DNA of 64,000 nucleotides from Hyphomicrobium sp. (GCF_019753045.1 NZ_JAIELN010000002.1:62001-126000); one strand, 5' to 3'. Shown: positions 17,173 to 27,340, counted from the stretch's first letter. Made by a program: numbers and translations. Notes: generated from the sequence alone by a model not told the origin.

Positions 17173-18561
17173 ATGTCATCTTGGGAGCCCTGGTTGGCGG
17201 AGGGCGGACAGCTCAAATACCGCGGTATCATCGAAGCCATCGAAATCGACCTGAAGTCAGGGCGTATTCAGCCGGGTGACCGGCTGCCGCCGCAGCGAAT
17301 GATTGCGGAAATCCTTGGTGTCGATCTGACGACCGTCACGCGCGCTTTCAACGAGGCGCGGCGCCGGGGCCTCGTCGAGGCAAATGCCGGACGTGGCACC
17401 TTCATTCGACGGCGCCTAGACGACGGCCGTATGCTGGGTGCCCCCTCAACGCCGGCTGTCGACCTCAGCATGAATATCCCGCCGCAGCCGGCGGCCGCTA
17501 ACCTCAAACGCCTCATTCCCGAAACCATCGCCAATCTCCTCTCTGAGGAGGGCGGGATGCTGAACCTTCATTATCAAGAGAGCACGGGCAGCGAGTCGGA
17601 CCGCGCCGCAGCCGCGGTGTGGCTGAGACAGCGTATTCCCGACCTGAAGCCGTCGTCGATCGTTCTGACCAACGGCGCTCAAAATGCGCAGTTCGCCATC
17701 TGCGAATGTCTCGCGTCGCCGGGGGATTCCATTGCTGCGGGTTTTGTGAGCTATCCCGGCCTGAAAGCCATCGCGCAGCAACGCGGGTTCGCGCTGAAGC
17801 CATTGGAGATGGACGAAAAGGGCATCGATCCGCAGTCGTTCGAAGCATGCTGCGCGACTTCGCCGCCAAAACTGCTCTACGTCATACCCGCGATAGATAA
17901 TCCGACGACGGCGACGCTATCGGAAGAGCGGCGGCACGAAATCGTCGCGATCGCACGCAGGCACAACGTAATGATCATCGAAGATGATCCCTATTCGTCG
18001 CTGCAAAGCGAACCGTTGACGCCAATAGCGGCTTTGGCGCCGGACATCACTTGGCACATCGCGACGTTATCGAAATGTGCAAGCCCTGCTTTGCGCATTG
18101 CCTATGTGGTCGCGCCAGGGGCGGCTGAGGCGACGCGGCTCGCAGCTGTCATCAGGGCTGTCAATCTCATGGTGCCGCCGTTGAATGCAGCGCTTGCATC
18201 GCGTTGGATCGCGACCGGCATCCTGGACGATGTCGCCCTCGCAATCCGAGAAGAAAACATCGCCCGTCAGAAGCTCGCAAAGACTGCGCTCGGCGGCGCG
18301 CACATCGCGGCGGATAAATGTGCCTCACACATCTGGATGCGCATGCCTCCTCAATGGCGAGCCACCGATTTTGTCGAACATGCAGGCCGCCTGAGGATAT
18401 CGGTTGTTCCGGGAGCAGCCTTCGCCATCGGCCCGAAGGAGCCCGAAGCTCTGCGGCTGTCGCTCGGCGTCGCTCCCGATCGCGACGCGCTTCTTCATGC
18501 TTTGAAGCAGCTTGCAGGCCTCCTGGCCCAGCCCCCGGGTGCGGCAAAGGCAATCGTTTAG
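17173..18561 (+). CDS. MocR-type GntR transcriptional regulator with aminotransferase domain
   Basis: A 462-residue chimera. Residues about 15-80 form a GntR winged helix ('GDRLPPQRMIAEILGVDLTT' and following). The rest is a fold-type I aminotransferase domain with the PLP lysine Lys301 in 'TLSKCASPALRIAY' and 'IEDDPYSSL' upstream. MocR proteins sense PLP or an amino compound and regulate neighbouring amine, GABA or vitamin B6 genes. ATG 17173 is used, with GAAGGAG at 17154-17160; an in-frame ATG at 17140 is inside the putative operator. The target is not established; DUF983 and itself are the nearest candidates. Confidence 0.88.
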   Translation: MSSWEPWLAEGGQLKYRGIIEAIEIDLKSGRIQPGDRLPPQRMIAEILGVDLTTVTRAFNEARRRGLVEANAGRGTFIRRRLDDGRMLGAPSTPAVDLSMNIPPQPAAANLKRLIPETIANLLSEEGGMLNLHYQESTGSESDRAAAAVWLRQRIPDLKPSSIVLTNGAQNAQFAICECLASPGDSIAAGFVSYPGLKAIAQQRGFALKPLEMDEKGIDPQSFEACCATSPPKLLYVIPAIDNPTTATLSEERRHEIVAIARRHNVMIIEDDPYSSLQSEPLTPIAALAPDITWHIATLSKCASPALRIAYVVAPGAAEATRLAAVIRAVNLMVPPLNAALASRWIATGILDDVALAIREENIARQKLAKTALGGAHIAADKCASHIWMRMPPQWRATDFVEHAGRLRISVVPGAAFAIGPKEPEALRLSLGVAPDRDALLHALKQLAGLLAQPPGAAKAIV

Positions 18562-18725
18562 CGACGGCAACGCGAGGTCGTCGCCGCCGCTTTAATAGTC
18601 ATAAAAAACGCTTCTAACGGACACCGGATCGGGTGCGCCGGTTACCGGCTGCCTTTGCCCGGCAATGTGTCACGGGCGGCAGGCCGCAGACGTTCAAACA
18701 GCCCGTTGCAAACGGTTTGAAGCCA

Positions 18726-18745
18726 GATATCCTCCCGGCTATATC
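18726..18745. promoter_or_regulatory. Degenerate Mo-box-like inverted repeat upstream of modA
   Basis: GATAT (18726-18730) and ATATC (18741-18745) form a 5-bp inverted repeat with a 10-bp spacer, 26 bp before modA. ModE operators contain paired TATAT-type half-sites, and a ModE-type gene lies downstream of modC. The spacing differs from the E. coli consensus, so this is only a candidate. Confidence 0.3.
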
Positions 18746-18770
18746 GCACCCGATCAAGGAACTGATTGCA

Positions 18771-19577
18771 ATGCACGCAGCGTCCAATTTTTCGCGGCTA
18801 TCTCTCAAAATAGCGCTGGCAGGAATGATGCTGGTCTCGGCGCTTTTCGTCGAGGCTCGAGCCCAGAAGACAGAGACGGCCACTGTCACAATCTTTGCGG
18901 CGGCCAGCCTCAAGAACGCCTTGGACGGCGCGGCCGCGGCATATGAAAAGAGCACGGGCAATAAGGCCATAATCTCCTACGCCGCATCGTCTGCGCTTGC
19001 GAAACAGATCGAGCAGGGCGCGCCGGCCGACGTCTTCATTTCGGCCGACCTCGACTGGATGGACTACGTTCAAAAGGCGAAGCTCATCAAGGATGAGACG
19101 CGCAGCAATCTCCTGGGTAACCGCCTCGTCCTGATCGCGCCGCAGTCGAGCACGGTCTCCCTCAAGATCGGCAAGGATTTCCCGCTCGCCGAGGCGCTCG
19201 GCGGCAATCACCTCGCTATGGCGAACGTGAAGTCTGTTCCGGCCGGCAAATATGGCTCGGCCGCTCTCGAAAAGCTCGGCGTATGGAGCGCGGTCGAATC
19301 GAAAGTCGCCCAGGCCGACAACGTACGCGCAGCGTTGGCTCTCGTGGCGCAGGGCGAGGCGCCGCTCGGCATTGTTTACGAGACGGATGCTACCGCCGAA
19401 CCCAAAGTTAAGATTGTCGACATCTTCCCCGAAGACACGCATCCCCCGATCATCTATCCGATGGCCGTTGTCGGCGCGACCAAGAACGGCGATGCGGCCA
19501 AGGCTTTCGTTGATTATCTGAAGTCTCCCGAAGCGCAGGCCTTCTTCACCAAGCAAGGGTTCACGATCGTCAAGTAG
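18771..19577 (+). CDS. modA: Molybdate ABC transporter substrate-binding protein
   Basis: A 268-residue periplasmic protein. Its signal peptide spans about residues 1-32, ending Glu-Ala-Arg-Ala. The mature part shows ModA signatures: 'VTIFAAASLKNAL' near the N-terminus, 'GAPADVFISADLDWMD', and 'SVPAGKYGSAALEKLGVW'. It captures molybdate or tungstate for ModBC. The frame is open upstream to 18633, but ATG 18771 is chosen because it begins the signal peptide and has an AAGGA site about 11 bases before it. First gene of modABC. Confidence 0.92.
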   Translation: MHAASNFSRLSLKIALAGMMLVSALFVEARAQKTETATVTIFAAASLKNALDGAAAAYEKSTGNKAIISYAASSALAKQIEQGAPADVFISADLDWMDYVQKAKLIKDETRSNLLGNRLVLIAPQSSTVSLKIGKDFPLAEALGGNHLAMANVKSVPAGKYGSAALEKLGVWSAVESKVAQADNVRAALALVAQGEAPLGIVYETDATAEPKVKIVDIFPEDTHPPIIYPMAVVGATKNGDAAKAFVDYLKSPEAQAFFTKQGFTIVK

Positions 19578-19620
19578 CGGCGTCGAACCACGGAATGCGC
19601 AGAAATCGAAAGGCGGCCCA

Positions 19621-20319
19621 GTGTTCGGATTTTCTCCCGATGCGTGGATGGCGATCGAGCTCAGTCTACGCGTCGCCACCGTCGGAACGCTGGTCGGCCT
19701 TCCGATCGCGCTTGTCGCCGCCTATGCGCTGGCGCGCTGGCGCTTTCCTGGGAAGATCATTCTTGACGGCATCCTCCACCTGCCGCTCGTCTTGCCGCCC
19801 GTCGTGACGGGCTACTTTTTATTGCTGACGTTCGGCCGGCAAGGTTTGCTCGGAAAGGAACTTTACGACCTCTTCGGCATCACGTTCTCGTTCCGGTGGA
19901 CCGGCGCAGCGCTTGCTTGCGGCGTCATGGGTTTTCCCTTGATGCTGCGAGCGATACGGCTTTCATTCGAAGCGATTGACAGGCGGTTCGAGACGGCCGC
20001 CGGTACGCTCGGCGCCAACCCATACTGGACCTTCCTTGTCGTGACGTTGCCGCTTGCTCTTCCAGGCGTTCTGGTTGGCGCAATTCTGTGTTTTGCAAAA
20101 GCGTTGGGCGAGTTCGGCGCGACGATCACGTTCGTCTCGAACATCCCCGGCGAAACGCAGACGATCCCCTCGGCAATCTACACCTTTACTCAAGTTCCCG
20201 GCGGCGAGTCGGAAGCACTTCGGCTATCGTGCGTTTCGATCGCCATCGCCATGGTGGCGCTCATCCTGTCGGAAGTGTTGAACCGCCGCATTCAAAGGCG
20301 CATTGCCGTATTCGAATGA
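19621..20319 (+). CDS. modB: Molybdate ABC transporter permease
   Basis: A 232-residue inner-membrane permease starting at GTG 19621, with an AAAGG ribosome site about nine bases upstream. It has about five to six transmembrane segments and the ModB EAA-loop region 'AKALGEFGATITFVSNIPGE', where it contacts ModC. It lies 43 bases after modA and overlaps the modC start by four bases (ATGA 20316-20319). Together the genes form a standard modABC operon. Confidence 0.93.
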   Translation: MFGFSPDAWMAIELSLRVATVGTLVGLPIALVAAYALARWRFPGKIILDGILHLPLVLPPVVTGYFLLLTFGRQGLLGKELYDLFGITFSFRWTGAALACGVMGFPLMLRAIRLSFEAIDRRFETAAGTLGANPYWTFLVVTLPLALPGVLVGAILCFAKALGEFGATITFVSNIPGETQTIPSAIYTFTQVPGGESEALRLSCVSIAIAMVALILSEVLNRRIQRRIAVFE

Positions 20320-21002
20320 AGGAAAAGCAATCACTGCTGAGCGTCCGGGCTTTGCAAAGGCGGCCGGATTTCACCCTCGATGTTGACTTCGAAAGCAACA
20401 GCGCGCTGACGGCGCTCTTCGGCCCCTCCGGCTCGGGTAAGACGAGCATTCTCAATCTGATTGCCGGTGTCCATCGGCCAGCCCGTGGGCGCATCGTCGT
20501 CGCGGGCAACGTGTTGACGGATACGGAGGCAGGGATCTTCATCCCGATGCACCAGCGCCGCGTCGGCGTGGTCTTTCAGGACGCGCAACTCTTTCCGCAT
20601 TTGACGGTCCAGCAGAACATCAAGTTCGGGCAATGGTTCACCCGAATGCACGATCAAGGCCTTCCGCTTGAAGTGATCGTCGAAGTTCTCGGCATCGGAT
20701 CGCTGATGAAGCGACGGCCCGCAACCCTCTCCGGCGGCGAAAGACATCGCGTTGCGCTAGCGCGGGCCCTGTTATCCTCGCCGCGCATCCTGCTGATGGA
20801 CGAACCGCTGGCCGCACTCGACGATGCGCGGCGCAGCGAGATCATGAGCCTGATCGAACGGATCCGTGACGAGTTCAGAGTGCCGATCGTTTACGTCACC
20901 CACAACGTCGAAGAAGTGCGCCGCCTCGCATTGCGCGTTGTGCGGATCAACGCCGGGCGCGTCGTCTCCACCGGAACTGCCGCCGAGGTGCTGGGCTCAT
21001 GA
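20316..21002 (+). CDS. modC: Molybdate ABC transporter ATPase, short form lacking TOBE/MOP domain
   Basis: A 228-residue ATPase with Walker A 'GPSGSGKT' at residues 36-43, the signature 'LSGGERHRVALARALL' and Walker B 'ILLMDEPLAALD'. It powers molybdate uptake with ModB. Typical ModC is about 350 residues and carries a C-terminal TOBE/MOP domain that binds molybdate and inhibits transport; here the protein stops right after the nucleotide-binding domain. The stop at 21000-21002 is clean and the next gene is on the opposite strand, so this looks like a natural short form. The start overlaps modB. Confidence 0.9.
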   Translation: MKEKQSLLSVRALQRRPDFTLDVDFESNSALTALFGPSGSGKTSILNLIAGVHRPARGRIVVAGNVLTDTEAGIFIPMHQRRVGVVFQDAQLFPHLTVQQNIKFGQWFTRMHDQGLPLEVIVEVLGIGSLMKRRPATLSGGERHRVALARALLSSPRILLMDEPLAALDDARRSEIMSLIERIRDEFRVPIVYVTHNVEEVRRLALRVVRINAGRVVSTGTAAEVLGS

Positions 21003-21020
21003 TCCGCAATTCGCGCCAAA

Positions 21021-21413
21021 TCATGCGCGTGCGGATTGAGGCGGTTTCTTACCTGGTTTGGGATCGCTCTTGCTGGGCCGCGCGAGATGCTTCTCGATCG
21101 ACGCCAGCGGCTTGGCGAAAACGGTGAGTGCCTGAGCCTCCATGTGGCGATACTGTCGAACGAGGTCGGCGCCGAACGGCGTCAGCTTCGCAGCGCCGCC
21201 GCCACGGCCGCCATGCTGGCGTTCGATCAGCGGGTCGGCGAACATCGCGCTGAATTCATCCATCAAATACCAGGCACGTTTGTAGGACATGCCCATGGCC
21301 TTTGCGGCCTGAGCGATGGATCCATGCTCTCCGATCAATTCGAGAAGTTGGATGCGCCCGTGACCGATGTAGCGATCGCCTTCAAAGTCGATGCGGATCT
21401 TGATAGCAGTCAT
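21021..21413 (-). CDS. ModE-type winged-helix regulator without MOP domains
   Basis: A 130-residue protein with a ModE N-terminal DNA-binding domain: 'GRIQLLELIGEHGSIAQAAK' leads into 'MGMSYKRAWYLMDE' (helix-turn-helix about residues 30-52), and a beta-wing follows. Full ModE has C-terminal molybdate-binding domains; this one has only about 45 further residues, mostly a Lys/Pro-rich tail. It probably regulates modABC, with which it converges (18 bases apart). The start at 21413 is chosen for its GGAGCGGGAA ribosome site; a Met ten codons upstream is less likely. How it senses molybdate is unclear. Confidence 0.82.
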   Translation of the reverse strand: MTAIKIRIDFEGDRYIGHGRIQLLELIGEHGSIAQAAKAMGMSYKRAWYLMDEFSAMFADPLIERQHGGRGGGAAKLTPFGADLVRQYRHMEAQALTVFAKPLASIEKHLARPSKSDPKPGKKPPQSARA

Positions 21414-21789
21414 TCGTTCCCGCTCCGCTTTTTCAAAAACCAATTCTGGCGGTCCCTTGCGCCGGGTGCTCTTTCAGGGATGTTTCCGCCTGTCTACCGC
21501 CCGGCATTCGTAAAACCTTCGGTTAAAACCAATCGCAACCGGTGACCAATCTGCTGTTCCCCTTTACCAATTGAGACCGGAAACGCGATCGGCTAGACCC
21601 TGTGCTGATCAAACTCTGTGCATCTGGTCCGGCGTGCCGCTTGCTCCGGCGCCATTTGAACGAACCGATCATGCTTCCCTAGCGTGTCGCCCATTCCTGA
21701 ACTAACATCAACAATGTATCCGTGACGGGGCGCGAGGGGTGCATCTCCAAGCCTTCGCCGTGGCGTGGCAATCGGAGGAGTAAGCACAC
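21414..21789. other. Intergenic region between modE-type gene and ydcS-like gene
   Basis: This 376-bp gap separates two divergent genes and must hold both promoters. I see only weak candidates, for example TTGAAC (21656-21661) followed by CTAGCG as a possible ydcS promoter. A strong ribosome site, GGAGGAG, lies at 21775-21781. No ORF, RNA or repeat is supportable. Confidence 0.5.
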
Positions 21790-22944
21790 ATGATGCCCAG
21801 TCGGAAGACACTTGTTACGGCCGGAGCGCTTCTTTTTATGGGCAGCTTCGCCGTCTCGGGCGATCCGCTCAAATCTGTCGGCGAAGGCGAAGGACAGCTC
21901 GATATCGTAGCTTGGCCCGGCTACATCGAGCGGGGAGAGTCCGACAAGAATTACGACTGGGTGACGGGTTTCGAAAAAGAAACCGGCTGCAAGGTCAACG
22001 TCAAGACAGCAGCGACCTCCGATGAGATGGTCACGCTGATGAACCAGGGCGGCTTCGACCTCGTCACCGCATCGGGTGACGCCTCGCTGCGGCTGGTCGC
22101 GGGCAAGAAGGTTCAGCCGATAAACATTCAGCTGATCCCGAGCTGGCAGAAGATCGATCCGCGGCTGCAGGAGGCGCCTTGGCATACCGTCGACGGCGTC
22201 CATTACGGCGTTCCCTATCAGTGGGGCCCGAACGTGCTCGCCTATAACACGAACGTCTTCAAGGAAGCCCCGAAGAGCTGGGCGGTGGTGTTCGAGGAAC
22301 AGAACCTTCCCGACGGCAAGAGCAACAAAGGCCGTGTGCAGGCTTATGACGGCCCGATCTACATCGCCGACGCCGCGCTCTACCTCAGCAAGAAGAGGCC
22401 GGAGCTCGGCATCAAGAACCCTTACGAGCTGAATAAGGAACAGTATGACGCCGCAATCGCGCTGCTACAGGCGCAACGCGCGCTGATCGGCCGCTATTGG
22501 CACGATGCGACCGTGCAGGTCGATGACTTCAAGAACGAGGGTGTCGTCGCGTCGTCTTCGTGGCCCTATCAGGTGAACCTGCTGCAGGCCGACAAGAAGC
22601 CCATCGCCTCGACGATTCCTGAAGAAGGCGCGACCGGCTGGGCCGATACGACGATGATGCACGTCGACGCCAAGCATCCGAATTGCGCGTACAAGTGGCT
22701 CGAGCACTCCTTGAACCCCAAGCTCCAGGGCGATCTGGCCTCGTGGTTTGGTTCGGTACCGACGGTTCCGTCCGCCTGCAAGGGCAACGAACTGTTGACA
22801 GCTACGGGCTGCGAGACGAACGGTTTCGGAAACTTCGATAAGATCTGGTTCTGGCGCACGCCGACGGCTAAGTGCGAGAAGGAAAGCTCTTGCGTGCCCT
22901 ATTCGCAATGGGCGAAAGACTACATAGCCATTCTCGGCAAGTAA
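21790..22944 (+). CDS. YdcS-like ABC transporter substrate-binding protein (polyamine/amine type)
   Basis: A 384-residue periplasmic binding protein with a signal peptide over about residues 1-24. It closely resembles YdcS, with 'LDIVAWPGYIERGE' at the start of the mature part, 'GVPYQWGPNVLAYNTNVF', and a C-terminal cysteine-containing stretch around 'CVPYSQWAKDYIAILG'. The order binding protein, ATPase, two permeases and aldehyde dehydrogenase reproduces the E. coli ydcSTUVW operon. The ligand is probably a polyamine or related amine; the exact one cannot be read from sequence. GGAGGAG eight bases upstream supports the start. Confidence 0.88.
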   Translation: MMPSRKTLVTAGALLFMGSFAVSGDPLKSVGEGEGQLDIVAWPGYIERGESDKNYDWVTGFEKETGCKVNVKTAATSDEMVTLMNQGGFDLVTASGDASLRLVAGKKVQPINIQLIPSWQKIDPRLQEAPWHTVDGVHYGVPYQWGPNVLAYNTNVFKEAPKSWAVVFEEQNLPDGKSNKGRVQAYDGPIYIADAALYLSKKRPELGIKNPYELNKEQYDAAIALLQAQRALIGRYWHDATVQVDDFKNEGVVASSSWPYQVNLLQADKKPIASTIPEEGATGWADTTMMHVDAKHPNCAYKWLEHSLNPKLQGDLASWFGSVPTVPSACKGNELLTATGCETNGFGNFDKIWFWRTPTAKCEKESSCVPYSQWAKDYIAILGK

Positions 22945-22954
22945 TCGACACTCC

Positions 22955-22986
22955 CTGCGGTCGGCCGGCCAGCCAGTCGGCCGCAG
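22955..22986 (+). terminator. Intercistronic hairpin between ydcS- and ydcT-like genes
   Basis: CTGCGG (22955-22960) pairs with CCGCAG (22981-22986), with further GGC/GCC pairing possible inside. It lies directly after the binding-protein gene and is not followed by a T run. Such hairpins usually stabilise the abundant binding-protein mRNA or partly reduce downstream expression. That role is inferred. Confidence 0.4.
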
Positions 22987-22993
22987 GCATCCG

Positions 22994-24013
22994 ATGAGTT
23001 TCATGTCTCCAGCAGTTCGCTTTCAGAATGTATCGCGTCGCTTCGGCTCAGTGCGCGCCGTTGACAACGTGTCTCTCGACATTGAGCCGGGAGAATTCTT
23101 CGCCCTTCTCGGTCCATCGGGCTCCGGAAAGACGACGTGCCTCCGCCTCATCGCCGGCTTCGAGCAGCCGGACGAGGGCCACATCGAAATATTCGGCGAG
23201 ACCGCCGACGGCGTGCCGCCCTACCGGCGCAACGTCAACACCGTATTTCAGGACTACGCTCTGTTCCCGCACATGACGGTCGGCGAAAACGTCGCCTACG
23301 GTCTGATGATCAAGGGCGTCGGCAAAGCCGAGCGCGAAGCGAAAGCGAAAAGCGCGCTCGCGATGGTTAAGCTCGCGGGCTACGAAAGCCGCCGCACGGC
23401 GCAGCTGTCGGGCGGACAGCGCCAGCGCGTTGCGCTTGCCCGCGCCCTGGTGAACGGGCCGAAAGTGCTTTTGCTCGACGAGCCGCTCGGCGCGCTTGAT
23501 CTGAAGCTCCGCGAGCAGATGCAGGAAGAATTAAAATCGCTGCAGACGAGTCTCGGCATCACGTTCGTGTTTGTCACGCATGATCAGGGTGAGGCGCTTT
23601 CGATGGCCAACAGGGTCGCGATCTTCAACGAAGGCAAGATCGTCCAGGTGGGCACGCCATCCGACGTCTACGAACGCCCGACCTCGCGCTTCGTCGCCGA
23701 TTTCGTCGGCTCGTCGAACGTGCTGCCACCGGAATTTGCAGCCGCGCACGGCGGCCACGCCGCGTGGACCAGCCTGCGGCCCGAGAAAATCCAGATCGCG
23801 TCCCAAAATGCCTTGGTGCCCGCCGCCTGCGCGCACGCCAAAGGAATAGTTACCGCGATCAGCTATCAAGGCGCGGTTACGCGCATCACGGTCGCGACGG
23901 AAAAACTGGCGCTCATCGCGTCGACGCCAGCGGGAACGGATGTGCGCAAGGGCGACAGCGTCTCTCTGATCTGGCCGAAGTCCGCGATGGTGGCGATGGG
24001 AGAGGGCGCGTGA
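22994..24013 (+). CDS. YdcT-like ABC transporter ATPase
   Basis: A 339-residue ATPase of the polyamine/spermidine class: Walker A 'GPSGSGKT' at residues 40-47, signature 'LSGGQRQRVALARAL', Walker B 'LLLDEPLGALD' and the switch 'VFVTHDQGEAL'. A C-terminal TOBE-type domain follows ('AWTSLRPEKIQIA' onward). It energises the YdcUV-like permeases. The downstream permease begins at GTG 24010, overlapping this gene's stop by four bases, so the genes are translationally coupled. Confidence 0.92.
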   Translation: MSFMSPAVRFQNVSRRFGSVRAVDNVSLDIEPGEFFALLGPSGSGKTTCLRLIAGFEQPDEGHIEIFGETADGVPPYRRNVNTVFQDYALFPHMTVGENVAYGLMIKGVGKAEREAKAKSALAMVKLAGYESRRTAQLSGGQRQRVALARALVNGPKVLLLDEPLGALDLKLREQMQEELKSLQTSLGITFVFVTHDQGEALSMANRVAIFNEGKIVQVGTPSDVYERPTSRFVADFVGSSNVLPPEFAAAHGGHAAWTSLRPEKIQIASQNALVPAACAHAKGIVTAISYQGAVTRITVATEKLALIASTPAGTDVRKGDSVSLIWPKSAMVAMGEGA

Positions 24014-24948
24014 CCACGGCGGTAGCAGAAAGGCAGAGAGGGATCGGCGGCGCGATCTCGGACCTGTTCTTCGCGCGCCCGCAGCTTGTGACGTTCCTGT
24101 TGCTGACGCCGCCGCTGCTCTGGATCGGTGTCGTCTACATCGGCTCGCTGTTCGCGCTTTTGCTCCAGAGCTTCTATTCGCTCGACGATTTCTCCGGCCT
24201 CGTCGTTCACGAGTTCACGCTCTCGACCTACGCACAGCTTTTCGAAGCGTCCAACGCTCAGATCATCCTGCGCACCGTCACCATGGCGGCGCTGGTGACG
24301 GTCGCGAGCGCGATCATCGCTTTCCCGATCGCGTACTATGCGGCGCGATATGCGCGAGGCTGGACCAAAGCTCTCTTCTATCTCGCAGTCATGATGCCGC
24401 TCTGGTCGAGCTACTTGGTCAAGGTCTATGCCTGGAAGCTGATCCTCGCCAAGGAGGGGATCATAACCTGGTTCGCGAACGAACTGCATCTCAGGTGGCT
24501 GCTCGACGGCATTCTCGCGTTGCCCGTCGTGGGCGGCCCTTCGCTTTCGTTCAGCTACCTCGGCACGTTTCTCGTCTTCGTTTATATCTGGCTGCCCTAC
24601 ATGATTTTGCCGACGCAAGCAGCGCTCGAGCGCGTCCCGGCAAACTTCATTGAGGCGTCCGCCGACCTCGGCGCCGATCCCCGCCAGACGTTCCGGACAG
24701 TGATCTTTCCGCTGGCGCTTCCCGGGATCGTCGCCGGATCGATCTTCACGTTTTCCCTGACGCTCGGCGACTACATCATCCCGCAGATCGTCGGCAATTC
24801 ACGTCTGATGATCGGGCAGGCCGTCTACACGCTTCAGGGAACCGCCGGAAACATCCCGCTTGCCGCGGCTTTCACCGTCGTGCCGATGCTGATCATGGCC
24901 GTCTATCTCTGGATGGCGAAACGTATGGGGGCGTTCGATGTCCTCTAA
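24010..24948 (+). CDS. YdcU-like ABC transporter permease
   Basis: A 312-residue polytopic membrane protein of the PotB class, starting at GTG 24010 inside the ATPase stop. About six hydrophobic segments are visible, and the EAA loop reads '[20 protein letters not shown]'. It forms the import channel with the YdcV-like partner. The frame is open further upstream, but only through the ATPase gene, so the coupled GTG is preferred. Confidence 0.9.
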   Translation: MTTAVAERQRGIGGAISDLFFARPQLVTFLLLTPPLLWIGVVYIGSLFALLLQSFYSLDDFSGLVVHEFTLSTYAQLFEASNAQIILRTVTMAALVTVASAIIAFPIAYYAARYARGWTKALFYLAVMMPLWSSYLVKVYAWKLILAKEGIITWFANELHLRWLLDGILALPVVGGPSLSFSYLGTFLVFVYIWLPYMILPTQAALERVPANFIEASADLGADPRQTFRTVIFPLALPGIVAGSIFTFSLTLGDYIIPQIVGNSRLMIGQAVYTLQGTAGNIPLAAAFTVVPMLIMAVYLWMAKRMGAFDVL

Positions 24949-25756
24949 GGCAAACCGTACGACGCCGCTCGGCTTGCGGATCTCGGCGATTGCCGGACTG
25001 CTATTTCTTCATCTGCCGCTGGCATTGATCTTCCTCTACGCCTTCACGACCGAGGAAAAGAGCTTCGAATTTCCGCCGCCCGGCCTCACCACCAAATGGT
25101 TCGGAGTCGCCTGGACGTCGCGGCCGGATATTTGGCCGCCGCTCTACCTATCGCTGCAGGTCGCGGCGATCGCGACGGTGCTCGCCCTTATTTTCGGGAC
25201 GCTTGCCGCGGCCGCCCTCTCGCGGGCCCGCTTCTTCGGCCGCGAGACGATCTCGCTTCTCTTCGTGCTGCCGATAGCGCTGCCCGGCATCATCACCGGT
25301 ATCGCGCTTCGCTCCGCCTTCGACATCATGAGCATACCGTTCTCGGTCTGGACGATCATTCTCGGCCACGCAACGTTCTGCATCGTCGTCGTCTACAACA
25401 ATGCGGTCGCGCGATTTCGCAGGCTGAACGGCAATCTCGTCGAGGCCTCGATGGACCTTGGCGCCAACTCGTTCCAGACCTTCCGCCACGTCATCCTTCC
25501 GCAGATCGGGACGGCGTTGCTCGCTGGCGGCATGCTCGCGTTTGCGCTCTCATTCGACGAAGTGATCGTCACCACGTTCACCGCCGGTCAGCAAACGACT
25601 CTGCCGATCTGGATGCTTTCCGAACTCATCCGGCCACGTCAAAGGCCGGTGACGAACGTCGTCGCCGTATTCGTGTTCATCGTAACGCTGTTGCCGATCC
25701 TCGCAGCCTATTATCTGACGCGAGAAGGCGAACACACCGGCGGCTCTTCAAAGTAA
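24938..25756 (+). CDS. YdcV-like ABC transporter permease
   Basis: A 272-residue PotC-class permease with six hydrophobic segments and the EAA loop '[20 protein letters not shown]'. It overlaps the end of the previous permease by 11 bases, so the two are probably made together. It is the second membrane subunit of the ydcSTUV-like amine importer. Confidence 0.91.
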   Translation: MSSKANRTTPLGLRISAIAGLLFLHLPLALIFLYAFTTEEKSFEFPPPGLTTKWFGVAWTSRPDIWPPLYLSLQVAAIATVLALIFGTLAAAALSRARFFGRETISLLFVLPIALPGIITGIALRSAFDIMSIPFSVWTIILGHATFCIVVVYNNAVARFRRLNGNLVEASMDLGANSFQTFRHVILPQIGTALLAGGMLAFALSFDEVIVTTFTAGQQTTLPIWMLSELIRPRQRPVTNVVAVFVFIVTLLPILAAYYLTREGEHTGGSSK

Positions 25757-25780
25757 CGGACTTTAATGCTGGAGGATAAG

Positions 25781-27208
25781 ATGCTCGACACCAACATGCT
25801 GATCGGCTCTGACTTCGTTGCCGGGACAGACGCACCGGAGCCAGTCGTCAACCCGAAGACGGAAGACGTCATCACCAATCTGCCGGACGCGTCCGCAGCC
25901 CAGGTCGATGCGGCCGTCAATGCTGCGGACAAGGCCTTCAAGGCTTGGTCGCAAACGACGGTCGGCGAACGGTCGACGCTGCTCTTGAAGCTCGCCGACG
26001 CAATCGAACGTGACGCTGAAAGCTTCGCCACGCTCGAGGCCTTGAATACCGGCAAGCCCCGCATTCGCGTTCTGCAGGATGAAATGCCGGCGATCGTCGA
26101 TTGCTTCCGCTTCTTTGCAGGCGCCGTTCGCAACATGCACGGCCCCGTCGCCGGCGAATACATGGCCGGTCATACGTCGATGATCCGTCGCGATCCGGTC
26201 GGCGTCGTCGGCTCCATCGCACCGTGGAACTATCCATTGATGATGGCGGCCTGGAAGCTTGCTCCGGCTCTAGCCGGCGGCAACACGATCGTGCTGAAGC
26301 CGTCCGAGCAGACGCCTCTGACGCTTCTGAAGCTCGGCAAGATCATCGCTGATATCTTCCCTGAAGGCGTGGTCAACATCGTCGTCGGCAAAGGTTCGAC
26401 AACGGGTTCTGCGCTGATCAACCATCCGAAGGTCTCGATGGTTTCGCTCACGGGAAGCATCGGAACCGGCCAGAAGGTCCTGCAGGCAGCAGCCACGAAC
26501 ATCAAGCGCACGCATCTTGAACTCGGCGGCAAAGCGCCTGTCATCGTCTTCGACGACGCCGACATCGCATCCGTCGTCGAGGGCGTGAAGATATTCGGTT
26601 TCTACAACGCGGGCCAGGACTGCACCGCGGCGTGTCGCATCTATGCCGGCAAAAAAGTCTACGACAACCTCGTCGCCGATCTTTCGAGCGCGGTGAAGGA
26701 ACTCAAGTACAACCAGGCCAACGACGACGAGAACGACCTCGGACCGTTGATCTCGTCCGCTCATAAGGAGCGCGTGAAGTCGTTCGTCGACCGGGCAAGC
26801 CTACAAAACCATATCGCTATGACGGCGGGCGGTAAGCCCGCAGCAGGAAAGGGCTTCTTCTTCGAGCCGACGGTCGTCGCGGGCGCCACGCAGAACGATG
26901 AGATCGTCCGCAAGGAAGTGTTCGGCCCCGTCGTCTCGATCACGCCGTTCGACGATGCCGACGAAGCGATCGCCTGGGCCAACGACAGCGATTACGGGCT
27001 GGCGTCCTCGGTTTGGACGTCGGACATCGCCCGGGGCATGAAGGTCGCGTCGCGGCTGCAGTACGGCTGCACGTGGGTTAACACCCATTTCATGCTTGTC
27101 AGCGAGATGCCGCACGGCGGCTTGAAGATGTCGGGCTACGGCAAGGATCTCTCGATGTATGCGCTCGAGGATTACACCGTACCGCGTCACGTGATGGTGA
27201 AGCTCTAG
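25781..27208 (+). CDS. Gamma-aminobutyraldehyde dehydrogenase-like (YdcW/PatD family)
   Basis: A 475-residue NAD-dependent aldehyde dehydrogenase with catalytic Cys281 in 'GQDCTAACR' and the general-base glutamate in 'LELGGKAP'. The C-terminus '[19 protein letters not shown]' strongly resembles E. coli PatD/YdcW. It would oxidise an aminoaldehyde such as 4-aminobutanal from putrescine to the amino acid. ATG 25781 is chosen over ATG 25766 because GGAGG (25771-25775) sits five bases before it. The position right behind ydcSTUV-like genes matches the E. coli operon. Confidence 0.9.
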   Translation: MLDTNMLIGSDFVAGTDAPEPVVNPKTEDVITNLPDASAAQVDAAVNAADKAFKAWSQTTVGERSTLLLKLADAIERDAESFATLEALNTGKPRIRVLQDEMPAIVDCFRFFAGAVRNMHGPVAGEYMAGHTSMIRRDPVGVVGSIAPWNYPLMMAAWKLAPALAGGNTIVLKPSEQTPLTLLKLGKIIADIFPEGVVNIVVGKGSTTGSALINHPKVSMVSLTGSIGTGQKVLQAAATNIKRTHLELGGKAPVIVFDDADIASVVEGVKIFGFYNAGQDCTAACRIYAGKKVYDNLVADLSSAVKELKYNQANDDENDLGPLISSAHKERVKSFVDRASLQNHIAMTAGGKPAAGKGFFFEPTVVAGATQNDEIVRKEVFGPVVSITPFDDADEAIAWANDSDYGLASSVWTSDIARGMKVASRLQYGCTWVNTHFMLVSEMPHGGLKMSGYGKDLSMYALEDYTVPRHVMVKL

Positions 27209-27340
27209 TCGCAGTTCCACGGAGCATCACCGAAGCGCGCGGCTCGCCTGTCAACTGACACGGCGGCGAGGTCAAGTTCGCTTTGCCACAGCCCCGTAGT
27301 GTTTGAAAAAATAGAGAAGCGGTCGAAAGGTCGCCTCTCA

